Below are positions 24,501 to 35,300 of a DNA stretch of 64,000 nt, piece after piece (the stretch's first letter is position 1; every line of letters begins with the position of its first letter). Source of the stretch: Antennarius striatus (Eukaryota > Chordata > Actinopteri > Lophiiformes > Antennariidae). The notes beneath the pieces were generated by a model that did not search any database, was not told where the DNA came from, and saw nothing but the letters and a program-made list of their open reading frames with translations. The DNA lies in assembly GCF_040054535.1 (NCBI RefSeq), contig NC_090783.1, forward strand, positions 1,020,001 to 1,084,000, in the 5' to 3' direction. The position numbers were made by a program, and so were the translations under genes.

Positions 24501-26194
24501 TGTTTCACTACAGCTAGTCCTCAACTTATGAACATTCAGACATACGAACAAATGCGCAATACCCGACTACCGCGCCGAAGGTGTTGTTGATGATTTTAAG
24601 AACTGGTGGAGAGTTCCTTGAAGTGTTTTTCTTCTTCTCCTTAAGGATTGAATTATCAGGATTAAAGTTTATCGTAAACTAATCTGGATTAAAATGTTCA
24701 TGTGTCTCATGAGTGACGCTTGACTGTAGATATCGGAACTATACGTACGTATTTTAATATGATTACGTGTTTTTATTCTGATCTATTGTACAGTAACATG
24801 AGATCATGAACTCTGAACGGTTTTCTAGTGATTTCTAGAGTCCAGTATCTGTGGTGGACAGACGTTAATCCAGAGAAACGACCGAAACTACAGTTTTATT
24901 TTTAAACTGGCGTAAAATCAGAACAACTGAACTCTGAGCGACCTGAACCTGGATTTTATTTATTATGGGATGTTTTAATGACCTGGAATTGTTTCTGGTC
25001 AGTCTGAGTGAATAGAACTGTAGTATTTAGAGTAGTAATGAGATTACTATAGTATTTAGAGTAGTAATGACATTACTATAGTATTTAGAGTAGTAATGAC
25101 ATTACTATAGTATTTAGAGTAGTAATGACATTACTATAGTATTTAGAGTAGTAATGACATTACTATAGTATTTAGAGAAGTAATGACATTACTATAGTAT
25201 TTAGAGAAGTAATGACATTACTATAGTATTTAGAGTAGTAATGACATTACTATAGTATTTAGAGTAGTAATGACATTACTATAGTATTTAGAGAAGTAAT
25301 GACATTACTATAGTATTTAGAGTAGTAATGACATTACTATAGTATTTAGAGAAGTAATGACATTACTATAGTATTTAGAGAAGTAATGACATTACTATAG
25401 TATTTAGAGTAGTAATGACATTACTATAGTATTTAGAGTAGTAATGACATTACTATAGTATTTAGAGAAGTAATGACATTACTATAGTATTTAGAGTAGT
25501 AATGACATTACTATAGTATTTAGAGTAGTAATGACATTACTATAGTATTTAGAGTAGTAATGACATTACTATAGTATTTAGAGAAGTAATGACATTACTA
25601 TAGTATTTAGAGTAGTAATGACATTACTATAGTATTTAGAGAAGTAATGACATTACTATAGTATTTAGAGTAGTAATGCCATTACTATAGTATTTAGAGT
25701 AGTAATGAGATTACTACAGTATTTAGAGTAGTAATACATTTAAATGACCTCAGATGGAGGTTATAGATTTAAATTGAATGAATAACGACTTACGAACAAT
25801 TCAACTTACAAATAACATCATGGAGCCAGTGTTGTTCTTATGTTGAGGACCACCTGTATTGAGCTACCTCCATCAGAGCGTGACTTCCTGGCTATCCATG
25901 CTACCGATGTGACATCACCCCTCTGTTTTCTCGACCCTCCCCCCCCAGGACACCCTGGGCGGACACTTCGACGCCTCCCAGGCGCTGGTGGGTGAACTCT
26001 CCCAGTTCAACCTGTGGGACCGGGTCCTGAAGCCCGCAGAAGTCGCCGCCCTGGCCGACTGCAGCTCCTCGGCGCTGGGCAACATCGCCCCCTGGACCGA
26101 CCACGACGTGGACGTCTACGGCGGCGCCACGAAGGAGTCCCTGGACCCGTGTCATGCCGCCGACCGATCCAACCCCTCCAGCCCCAAACAGTGA
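20250..26194 (+). CDS. nptxr: Neuronal pentraxin receptor
   Basis: This is a type II membrane pentraxin that clusters AMPA receptors at synapses with NPTX1/2. Five exons (20250-20975, 22564-22942, 23018-23259, 23818-23997, 25949-26194) join in phase to 590 residues, longer than human (500), mostly through the extended stem. The N terminus MKFMVVLVGAGSLAFLGAIV, with further hydrophobic residues after it, is the uncleaved signal anchor that sets NPTXR apart from secreted NPTX1/2. The stem has coiled-coil heptads in exon 1 (RTIRELTGKLSECESGL; ELKDRIEKLE) and exon 2 (ELERKIKMLEKERQ). The pentraxin domain covers exons 3-5: YAFTACVWL, TPFSYSVPGQPNELVLL, the signature HVCVSWT, NLAAWHPIKP-like AAWHPIKPGG, LILGQEQ, ELSQFNLWDRVL. 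Exon 5 ends with GGATKESLDPC and a short serine/proline tail. Intron 4 holds the satellite-bearing element at 24.5-25.9 kb. Intron 1 holds another copy, ending 38 bp before exon 2. Confidence 0.95.
20998..21033. repeat. (ATTG)n tetranucleotide repeat
   Basis: About nine ATTG units lie just after the donor of nptxr exon 1. Confidence 0.9.
21138..21180. repeat. (CTC)n trinucleotide repeat
   Basis: About 14 CTC units in nptxr intron 1. Confidence 0.9.
21379..21517. repeat. Facing (TG)n and (CA)n arrays
   Basis: TG units at 21379-21426 and CA units at 21455-21517 are separated by about 28 bases. The two arms are complementary and could form a long hairpin in RNA or DNA within nptxr intron 1. 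Confidence 0.9.
21961..22526 (+). mobile_element. Terminal-inverted-repeat element, copy B
   Basis: The left end is CAGGTAGTCCTCAATTTACG. The right end is TTGTGTTTGTATGTTGAGGA, complementary to the left end of other copies. An internal second left end at 22071 (gtcctcaacttagggacatt) suggests a tandem or nested insertion. The element ends 38 bp before nptxr exon 2. Between lies only a pyrimidine tract (ctccttttcctcg to tcttccag) and the acceptor. Confidence 0.7.
24508..25858 (+). mobile_element. Terminal-inverted-repeat element, copy C, with satellite
   Basis: It starts TACAGCTAGTCCTCAACTTA and ends ATGTTGAGGACCACCTGTA, so both ends are present and flanked by TA. Inside, 24763-24885 is nearly identical to 43095-43227 of copy F. 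A large 29-bp tandem array follows. No transposase frame was found, so it is nonautonomous. It lies in nptxr intron 4. Confidence 0.75.
25017..25738. repeat. 29-bp minisatellite with a palindromic unit
   Basis: About 25 units, each holding TAGTAATGACATTACTA, a perfect 8-bp inverted repeat around one base, joined by a tagtatttagag linker. Units differ mainly at gtagtaa/gaagtaa and ga/gc positions. There are no unique spacers, so this is not a CRISPR-like array. Confidence 0.95.
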
Positions 26195-27092
26195 AGGTCG
26201 ACGGGGAGGGAGGTGGCTTATGATTTAGCACATTCTTTAGCAGATGTATAACGATGTTCCACATTGGGGTTTGCAGTATAGTTGCGGATGGGAGGCTGGC
26301 GGTTGACTGAACGGTTGACGGAGTCTTGAAGAGCGACGCGTCTGTATAGTCTTTGGTGTTGGTGTCCACACTCATGTGTTTACAGCCGGTTTAGCTGCAC
26401 TAAAACGTTGCGGGTGGGTCAACCTGTGGCACGACAAAGACGCCACGGGTTGAAGAAGGTGGTTCAGGCATACGGGGCGAAATCTTAAAGATGACTTATC
26501 GAGGGTTTCGTCTTTCTACTAAAAAAGGGACACAAAGTTTGGTCTTTGCTCGTCTCGTGTCCAGCTGGTCGTGTTTCATGCGTAGAAGTTATTGATTTCA
26601 GCACTTCGGGAAGCAAAATGATGTTTTATTCTTAGTTGAAACTGTATATGAACTCGTCCAGTAGCGTTTATGTACCTTCACATTTTCTACACGGTATTGT
26701 GGTCTTATTAATGTGAACCGTGTGATGTATCTTAGCTAATGTTGCTCTGTCTGTCTGCTCCACCTCCCTCGTCTTTTCATTGGCTGTTTTCCCGACTTTT
26801 GCGTCTGAAATTAAATCCTGATGTCCATCCGAGCGCCGTTCAGACACCGACATCCGAGTAGTGGATTGTTTTACGCTCGAGACCCGTTTGCATGACCCGT
26901 TTTTTCCTTGCATTCTGATAAAGTTGGGTGTTTTTAAGACGATTCTGCTGTAATGTGGACTCCAGGGCAGCAGGGGGCGGTGTAACGTCTCATAGTCTGA
27001 CCACCATCACGATTTTAGGAAATCTACGCCAGATCAGGGTTATTGAAGTAAAGTCGAGTCTCGCCGCTGCAAAGCAGGACAGTGATGTCATC

Positions 27093-27106
27093 GTTTCCAT
27101 GGCAAC
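27093..27106 (+). promoter_or_regulatory. Strong RFX X-box downstream of nptxr
   Basis: GTTTCCATGGCAAC has both half-sites and the CCATGG core. It lies in the probable nptxr 3' untranslated region, 3.5 kb before dnal4. It could be an enhancer or chance. Confidence 0.4.
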
Positions 27107-27777
27107 GGTAGCTCGTCTTTTTCAAAAGTTTGCGTTCTAAGCATCCAAAAAAAGGCAAATGAAAAGTTTTATTTATTCCAGGAACGCTCTGTTATTACCT
27201 GAACTGACAAATCAAACAATTTAAATTAGATTAAATAAATTTAAATAATAATTTAAAATGTGAAACTGTTGAATGTTTCCAGACTTGTTTATCGAAGGAA
27301 TTTTAAAAAAAAAGAAAGATTAAAATAGCTATTAATTATTTATAAATGCCATTAAAATGAGATCCAAAGTCACTTTACTGGGGATGTAAATTTTATTTGA
27401 CAGATTTCCACACGATATGAAGGGATCTTAGCTCTGGAAATAAAACAACAACTATTATGTAATTTTAAAAAAAAGTTATTTTTTTGACAAATACTCGATT
27501 TGAAACGATGGTGGATCAAACATCTCTGCGTGATATTTGAACCAAACGTTAACGTTGACTTTCTGCCCAAACGTCAGGGTTTGATTCCGACGACACTGAA
27601 TGTGTTTCCTGCTGATGCTCCTCCCCTTTTTGACCTCATGACCCACCCCTTATGATTTGTTGTAAAGTGCCTGCATGGGCGGTGAGCCCGACACACTAGT
27701 GACCGTCTCCTGTCTCTCTCTCTGCCTGTCGTTGTTGTTCTTCTCTCTGCTGTGAACTCGGTGGATTAAAACCTGTA

Positions 27778-27783
27778 AATAAA
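27778..27783 (+). terminator. Polyadenylation signal, probably nptxr
   Basis: AATAAA lies 1.6 kb after the nptxr stop codon, followed by T/G-rich sequence within about 40 bases. Earlier weak signals cannot be excluded. Confidence 0.4.
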
Positions 27784-27899
27784 GGAAATTCTGACGACTC
27801 GTCGCTTCTGTCGGTGAAACCCAACGTCTGATCCCACAGACGTAATAGATTACTCAGCGTTTGAATGAAGACGGCGCTGATTCGTGACTCCTCACCTGC

Positions 27900-28361
27900 C
27901 CACACACACACACACACACACACACTTCCTGGCGTCGGCTGACTGAGGTGATGAGTAACCTCCTGTCAACAGGGACTATTTTTACTGGTTCAGCTTGATT
28001 TTAGTTTATTTTTCTGTCTTCGCTCTAACACCTGCTCACATTTTTAGCTTCTGACGACTAAAAGCTAATGAATCACACCTTCAGATCTGATTTCAAACAG
28101 ATCAGCTGCAGAGAAATGGATGAGTTTCCAGGTTTCTTTAAAACACAACCCCTAGAATTAACAATTCCTGTTCGTATTTACAAAATTTATATCATTTAAA
28201 TCACATCAGCAGATACAATAGATTCTTTTTTATTTTTTTGCATTTCTTTTATTCATGTTTCACAACGCAAAAATGTTTTATTAGGTGACCAAGAAACAGT
28301 TTATTATAAAAAAAAATAAGCCGATGATGTGAGTTCAAACGCCACAAATTAGTTTTCATGG

Positions 28362-28392
<31 letters not shown>
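27900..28392. repeat. Two short CA/TG microsatellites
   Basis: CA units at 27900-27925 and TG units at 28363-28392, in intergenic sequence. Confidence 0.9.
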
Positions 28393-28393
<1 letters not shown>

Positions 28394-30150
28394 ACTGCTG
28401 ACGACAATAAAAACTAACGCGATGCAACAGCATTTGCATAAACTACATGAATTATTCCCCCGTCCTGCAGCGACTCATTGATCAGCGACCGAACGACCAA
28501 TCAGCCGATGAGTAAATCGTTGATGAGTCATCAAACGCTGAGTCAGCGTTCGCCGGGCCTGTCAGCGGGTGAATCAGCGGTAAAGGTTTCCCATCGCTGA
28601 TCTCCATCAGGGCTCACACACACACCCAACAGGGGGATGAATTATTAATATAGTTTAATTACGTCTCGTGGGGGGGATCCTGGCGTGACCCCCGACACGT
28701 CAACACATCCGTGTTCGCTGCAGATCTTCATCCTCCTCATCGGCGTTCATCTCGACAGCGGATCTCCGATGTATTCTTCCCTTCCCTGTCTCCTCATCCT
28801 CAGCTGCTCGGTCCTTCACCTTTGACCCCCCCATCGTTGTCATTCAGACAAGTTTTCTCACTTTTTTTCCCCCAAAGAGCTTCAGAATCTTCTGTTTTGT
28901 TCAGGATTCAATCACAAAATGTTGATAGAACATTTTCCCGTCTGAATGAATGAATACTCCCCTCAAGGTCTCCTCTTTTTTTTATTTTATTTTTTAACCG
29001 CTACCACCTCCTCTTGTCTTTTATTCTCTGCTCATCCTTTCAGGTTTGGCGGCTGCTGTCAGCAGCAGCTCTTTCTCCTTCCTCCATCTATTCCAGCTGG
29101 TTCTGACGCTCCTTCCTGCCATCCAGCACTTCTTTTTGTGAGGCTCTCGGTGTGCTTTGAGACGTGGAACACTCGATCTGAGCGGAGTGCACACACCCAC
29201 ATTCACCAGTTGTAAAAATCATTGTCACTTTTCTAGTTTTTATCAATAAACTATAAACTCAAGGACAGCAGGATGCAAACGATGGAGCGTTTGTTTTCCT
29301 GTCCTGTGGGAACACGTTTTTTTGTGCACACATTATTATCTTATTGGAATAAATTATTATTGTGTGCGCATCTGATGATCTTATGGGAATAACATAATGA
29401 TTTACATGCATAATATAAAAACTAAACAACTTATACCGACTTTATGGACTCAGTAAACAATGCAGGAAATAATGGATGTAAATATCTGCACCTTCCTCAG
29501 AGCTTTAAAGCACCGCTAATGTTAATGCCTGAGAGGCAACAGCATCCATTCTTGATGGTGAATATATATTTGTTCCAGATCAGAATCAAATTGCAATGTT
29601 AATTCTCATGGTTAAAAATATTATAAATTAATATTAATATTGTTATTATCATTATTGAGGAGAAGAAGAAAAAGATTTAAAAAAGAACAAGAAAAAAACA
29701 TACTTTATTTATTGCTTTGGGGAAATTATTAAATTACTTTAACATTTTAATTTTAAATCAAGAAATTAAACTAAAATTAAAATTAAATTTCAATGAAATG
29801 AAATGAAATTTAAATTCAATTATTTATCTCCTTGGGGAAATTATTAAATTATATTATGCTATTATTTATAAAATTATTTTGTGCTATTATTTATTAAATT
29901 ATTTTATGCTATTCTTTATTAAATTATTTTATGCTGTTAATAATTTAAAAAAACTGTGAGAGATAGGATTCAAATGAGTCTAAAAAGACTAGAAAAAAGA
30001 AGAAACAAAAGAAATCTTAAATATAAATAAAGATTGAGTCAAAATGGGCTTGGCTTCCTTCCGGTTGATTGGCAATCTCTGAACCAATAGGAATAGAGCT
30101 GTGCTGAGGTGGGAGGGGCCTTCTATGTACTGACATCATTTGTTAAAGAT

Positions 30151-30164
30151 GTCTCCCTAACAAC
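30151..30164 (+). promoter_or_regulatory. Candidate X-box in the dnal4 promoter
   Basis: GTCTCCCTAACAAC fits RYYNYY-N2-RRNRAC exactly. It lies about 45 bp before the end of the probable noncoding first exon of dnal4. A ciliary gene is the expected context for an RFX site, which raises its value above a chance match. Confidence 0.45.
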
Positions 30165-30635
30165 CGACGGGAGTCTAGCAGCGAACTTTCCGCTGGACTG
30201 ACGCCTGGTAAGTCGCTCCCGTTCACGGTCTCACGTCTGCCGCTGCGCACCGACCGGAGCCCGACGGCACGACGCGTCCGGATCACCCGCCGGTTAACGG
30301 AACCGATCCGGTTCTGAGCTGAAAATCCGAGCTAAGCTAACTAGCTAGTCAGGACCTGCTTCCGTTTGTTCGTTTCGATCCGTTTTCCGGTAAAAAGCCG
30401 TGACGTCATCAAAACATAATAAAAACAAACCGTTAAAAACAACCGGATAAACAGATGCTACCACATGCTAGCCGATGTTGAGCTAGTGGAGCTACCTAGT
30501 TACAGTGTCGTTAGCTACGGGGGTTAGCTGGCATTAGCCTTCCGGTCTTAGCATGCTAATGTTGTCAGCTGTGGGAGTTGGCTAGCGTTAGCTTTCCGGT
30601 GTTAGCATGTGTGAACTGTGTCCGCAGGAGTCGGG

Positions 30636-32018
30636 ATGGCGGCGACCGGAGAGGGCAAGAAGGACGAGGCGGACTACAAGAGGCTCCACAGCTTCCCCCT
30701 CATCCGGGTGAGACCCGCGGGACCCGGGCTCCTCCACCGGGGGACCCGCGGGACGGGGCTCCGCTGGTTCCCCCGCTGGGTCCCCGTTAGCTCCGGCCTC
30801 CCACTGGAATCATTTCATATATACACCTATAATTTATTATAATTAAAATAATTTATAATTTTATAATTAATATAATTTTATATCTATTGTATTAATAATT
30901 ATTATAATTTTTTTTTAATAAATATAAATTATAATAATTACTCGGCATCCTTCTACCAGTGAATATATGGGTAGAAGGATGTCGAGTATTGTAATTTATA
31001 TTTATTATACCTTTTAATCCTGATGATTCATTAAAGTGAACAAAGTGATGAGGCTGAAACATGAACTGTCAGATGGAACTAATAAATGTAACTAACTCCA
31101 TGTAATGTAAAATAAATAACTAGTCGTTAATGTTAAATAACTCTGAAGTTATTACTTATTCAAGTTACAAACATTACAGATACACAGAAAAAACATAAAT
31201 ATAACATGAATCCTTTTAATCTGTCAGGTTATTAAACCCACAGAACTCCATCAATCAAGGATCAAACTCAGTGAATAAAGAAAAATAACATCAAACACAA
31301 GTTAGGACATTAACTTTGTTCAAAATCTTTTTGTCAAAGTTAAAATGGGCTTAACTACGGCATTGTGGGTAATGTAGTTTTGGTTAAAGCACACTTTTGA
31401 TCTATTTATTTTTAGACACTCTGACCTGTTATGCTCTCATGGGCCACATAAAATGATGTGGAGGGCCACATTTGGCCCCCGGGGCTTCAGTTTGACTGAG
31501 CAACTTTCTTGCTGCTTTTCTTTTGCTGTTTAGTTGATTTTTCCCTGTGGAACGTTAAATATCTGAATTCATGATGATTACTTCACTTTTTTTGCGGCTC
31601 CTTTACGTAGCTTCACGTAGCATGAACCAATTGCGTGCTAACTGGCGTGTTTGTTACCAGCACACGGATATGCCAGAGGAGATGCGGGTGGAGACCATGG
31701 AGCTCTGCGTCACAGCCTGCGAGAAGTTCGCCACCAACAACGAGGTGAGCGTTCGTCACACACGCAGTTCCTTATTGGCTGTTTCCTGTTGACTTGTACG
31801 TATTGGTACGTCTCGGATCGTTCCGTTTGATGCTGGTTCTCCTCGTTCCTCAGAGCGCCGCCAAGATGATCAAGGAGTCGATGGACAAGAAGTTCGGCAG
31901 CTCCTGGCACGTGGTGATCGGAGAAGGCTTCGGCTTCGAGGTCACGCACGAAGTCAAGAACCTGCTCTACATGTTCTTCGGAGGGAGTCTGGCTGTGTGT
32001 GTGTGGAAGTGCTCGTAG
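30636..32018 (+). CDS. dnal4: Dynein axonemal light chain 4
   Basis: This is an LC8-family light chain of axonemal outer-arm dynein. Three exons (30636-30707, 31661-31744, 31854-32018) join to 106 residues, against 105 in human. MAATGEGKKDEADYKRLHSF is followed by the family core MPEEMRVETMELCVTACEKF, then AAKMIKESMDKKFGSSWHVV and GEGFGFEVTHEVKNLLYMFF, and it ends in LAVCVWKCS. Conservation with the human protein is very high and no damage is seen. The start follows an acceptor at 30627 by nine bases. A noncoding exon lies upstream, and a polyadenylation signal is at 32606. Intron 1 carries a long fold-back and a hAT-like remnant. Confidence 0.97.
30916..31007. repeat. Long fold-back palindrome in dnal4 intron 1
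   Basis: The two arms are about 40 bases each. The core CTCGGCATCCTTCTACC pairs with GGTAGAAGGATGTCGAG, extended on both sides by complementary AT-rich sequence, around a loop of about 12 bases. It looks like a small inverted-repeat transposon or its remnant. Confidence 0.75.
31437..31502. mobile_element. hAT-like transposon end (remnant)
   Basis: GGGCCACATAAAATGATGTG, followed by ggccacatttggcccccggg and cttcagtttgactgag, resembles the widespread hAT (Charlie-type) terminus that reads CAAACTCAAGGCCCGGGGGC on the other strand. Recognised from memory of the motif only. Confidence 0.5.
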
Positions 32019-32370
32019 CGGCTCCTGGCCACGCCCCCTCTCCCTCTCTGACACGCCCACTTGGGCCGGCGACCACCAACCAGCAGCCTTTAAATACGGG
32101 CAGGTTAGTCCCATCACCTCCAGCCCAGCAAACATCCGTAGAAGCTCTGGTCCGGGTTCAAACGTGGACTCGGTTGGAAAATGGAGTCCCATCGGCTGAG
32201 AATAAACGCCGCCGCTTCCCTCCGAGTCTTTTTTCTACTCTCCGTCCGTCTGAAGCCTCCGTGGTGCCAGCGTTTGTGAGCGAGTGTGAAAACGAACGTG
32301 AGCGCAACTTTTACAAAGACGACAGCCAGCCAGGGTCCCCAAAGGTCCTTAATCCTCATTCCTCTTCAGG

Positions 32371-32380
32371 GAGTGTGTGT

Positions 32381-32437
<57 letters not shown>

Positions 32438-32470
32438 TGTGTGTATGTGTGTGTGTATGTGTGTGTGCGT
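32371..32470. repeat. (TG)n microsatellite
   Basis: About 50 TG units with TATG interruptions, within the dnal4 3' untranslated region. Confidence 0.95.
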
Positions 32471-32605
32471 ATGTGAGTGACTCTATGTTTTGTGTGTGCT
32501 GGACACACACCGTTTCTATGAAACACTTCACCCTCACCTCCCTCAGCGGTTTGTCCTCACCATCTGTGACTTCTCTCTCTTCCTTTTCGACGGCGCTGGT
32601 CTTTC

Positions 32606-32611
32606 AATAAA
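32606..32611 (+). terminator. Polyadenylation signal of dnal4
   Basis: AATAAA lies about 590 bp after the stop codon. A TG-rich element (gtttgtaagattttgtatgtg) follows immediately. Confidence 0.65.
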
Positions 32612-32945
32612 GTTTGTAAGATTTTGTATGTGTACATATTTTGATGCAACTTGAAGAACTTGTTTTTAAAGACTTTGGTGTCGTCAGCGTACGGCCGGAG
32701 GCTCAGAATCCGCCGAACGAACACGCGTGTCCTCCTGTGACGATCCCTCACCAGATCTCCTGCTGGGCCAAAGCAGCAATGTGATTGTTTTCATGTGGAT
32801 TTGAGTTGTAATGATCGTGTGCGACGGATCGTTTGTCTGAACTGACCTGACTGCAAAATAAACTCTGCAATGTGGTGGAATATAAAGTTTGATTTAGAGT
32901 ATTTCTTGTTGGCTGAGGAGGTTCACATGCGTTTACTACAGTTAA

Positions 32946-33172
32946 GTACAGGAAATCCTTGACTATCAACCTGCAGTTCCTCTTTCTGCCACAACCCCTG
33001 TGGGGGCAGCACCTCATTGTTCACGCAGCTCCAAAAATCGTCTCTGAATTAAAAAGTGATTTTTAAATGAACTTATAGATTGAAATTTAATAAATAACGA
33101 CTTGCAAACAATTCAACTTACAAACAGCCTGTCGTAACCAGTTGTGTTTGTATGTTGAGGACTAGCTGTCAA
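32946..33172 (+). mobile_element. Terminal-inverted-repeat element, copy D (short)
   Basis: The degenerate left end is acaggaaatccttgactatc and the right end TTGTATGTTGAGGACTAGCT. The interior (tgcagttcctctttctgcca...) is shared with copies B and E. The satellite is absent. Confidence 0.65.
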
Positions 33173-35084
33173 TCCTTTGGGGTCAGCTGGATCTCATGTT
33201 TCTTCATCTCTGCATCTCATTCTTTGTCACTGGTTACATAACTTTGGAAAGGGGGACATAAAACTCCTGATTTCTTCTCAGAATTGGTGGTTGTGATTAA
33301 AACGAGTGAACATGTGAGGACTGGAACGCTCCGTGGGGCTCCTGTGGGGGATGGAGACTCGGCACGACTCAAACCGCCCAAAATAAAAGCGTCACGCGGA
33401 GGAATACGTGGCCGCCTTTAAAAACACTTTGCAAATAAGAAATCTTGCAAACATGAGTCGAAAAATATTCCTGACAAAAAGTTTTGGGTTCATAAGGAAC
33501 AAGATGGGACGCGTCGGCGCGGATGGTGACGTCTGGATGAGGCCGATTCATCCAAAGGAACTGGAAGAAGAGATTTTGAAAAGATGCTGCATTAAAATTT
33601 AAATGTTTTTCTCTAAAAGCCAGCTGACAAAGTTTCTCCGACTGTCAGCTTTGCTTAAACGTCTTTGTAGCGACGCAGGGACAATTTTAAGCGTGTTCCT
33701 ACACATTTAAGCACAAACAACCCCTCCGTTTGAACCCGTTTGCGCAACGACATTGTTTAGGACGCTCTGACCCGGCAGCAGAGCCACACGGGGCGCCATT
33801 ATTGACATTTAAACACAATCTGGTGACCCAAACAGCCTGAATGGAGTCGGCTTCCTTCTGGCTTCAGAAGCAGAGGACTGCCCATGTTTACCCCTCGTAA
33901 ATGAGAAGAAAGAAATGCTGCGCTGACATCCTACCACAATAAAAGCACAGCGGTAACCAGCAGCAGGTAACTTCTAACCAGCATCCAGTTGTTGGATTTA
34001 AAACGTAAAGCTCATCCAAACATCTCCTGGTTCGATTTAAATGACATGGAAAGTTATTCTGCTTCTGCCTGGTTTCATCCCCGGTTCTTTCTTGCTCCTC
34101 CGTTGCATCACCCCCATCATGACCCCCCCTGTCCTGATCAATTGCCCCAGGAGACGGTGCCACCAGAAATAATCTGGCTGTTTTGTAGGTGTTGATCTCG
34201 GCTGTCAGACGTTATCCCTGGAGGAACATGACGGGTGTGTCCTCACGGGTTTGGATGGAGGCTCAGGTGCCTTCAGACGAGGTTCAGGAAGCAGCTGGAG
34301 CTTCAACCAATCACAGAACTCTAAATCCCTCATTAGAGCACCGGTTCTGTGTCTACTAGCGTGAATAATCTGGAAAACAACCAGACTTGTTTAACACAGA
34401 TTCCACATCTGCTTCCAGGTGTTCCTTCACCTGGTCGACCCGCTTCACTCAGCCCAGCTTCCACTTCCTGTCATTAGCGGAGGAAGCGTCTGATGAATGC
34501 GGCGGGTCGTGTGTCGGTAAACACGGTGCCACCCTGCGACGCTCGCCATTCATTATTCACATCAGACACTCTTTATAGACCCCCCCCCCCTCCATCTCCT
34601 CCACATTGTTAAATATTCATCCACAGAGTCGCAGGAGGGGCTCTGCTGTGTTTCCAGTCGGATCAGAATGTAGAGCCGTTAGCTTCAGGCTTCATGAGAA
34701 GCTCTCCACACGTATCGATGGGCTTGTTTTTAACACAGCGACCTGCTTCATTCACGCCTCTCTCCATCCACCATTACATCCTAAAGACTAACCAATAACT
34801 TCCCTACGGGGATCATTAGAGTACGTTACATTTACATTTACGAACACCCGTTACAGTAAAAGTAAGGGTTTAGCCTTGTTATGAGGCTGAATCTTAGCTA
34901 TGCTAGCTTGCTACAGAAGTTTTTAAGCTTTTTTCAGGCTAAGACTTGGCTCTGCTAGCTTGCTAAGGAAGTTTCTAGCCTTGTTAAGAGGCTGTCTTGG
35001 CTCTCTAGTTCATTACAGAAGGTTTTAGCTTTGTTATAAGGCTGAGTATTGACTCTGCTAGCTCACTACAGGTTTTATCTTCAA

Positions 35085-35300
35085 TCAATCTAGTTTTATT
35101 TATATAGCGCTTAATCATGGCAACGGACATTTCAAAGCGCTCTAACAGACAGAGAAACCCGACTGAACCCTCCAGGGCATCAGAGACAGTGGTGGGAAAA
35201 ACTCCCTCATTGAGGAAGAAACTCCGGGCAGGACCCAGACTCTTTTGGGCGGCCGTCCGCCTCGACCGGTTGGGTGGAAAAGAAATAAAAATAAGGTAAG
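35085..35300 (+). mobile_element. Dispersed teleost repeat (tttatatagcgc type)
   Basis: The segment starts near tttatttatatagcgcttaa, continues with gtgggaaaaactccctcatt and ggcggccgtccgcctcgacc. I recognise it as a repeat seen across many fish genomes. The family is not certain. No frame in it is a real protein. Confidence 0.5.

Larger units (their letters stand above)
26195..30635. other. nptxr 3' end, intergenic interval and dnal4 5' region
   Basis: The nptxr 3' untranslated region may reach the signal at 27778. From 27.8 to 30.1 kb there are TG/CA arrays, AT-rich sequence and no coding signal. A CpG-rich start region begins near 30.15 kb. A probable noncoding first exon of dnal4 ends at the donor GACGCCTG then GTAAGT (30208), and its acceptor is at 30627. 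Confidence 0.55.

Noticed and set aside
25017-25738. CRISPR-like array of 29-bp direct repeats
   Set aside because: The repeats are head to tail with no unique spacers, the genome is vertebrate, and the array lies inside a transposon-like element. It is a minisatellite.
28711-29215. 80-90 codon plus-strand frames between nptxr and dnal4
   Set aside because: They are low-complexity Ser/Phe/Pro translations of pyrimidine-rich sequence with no splice context or similarity.
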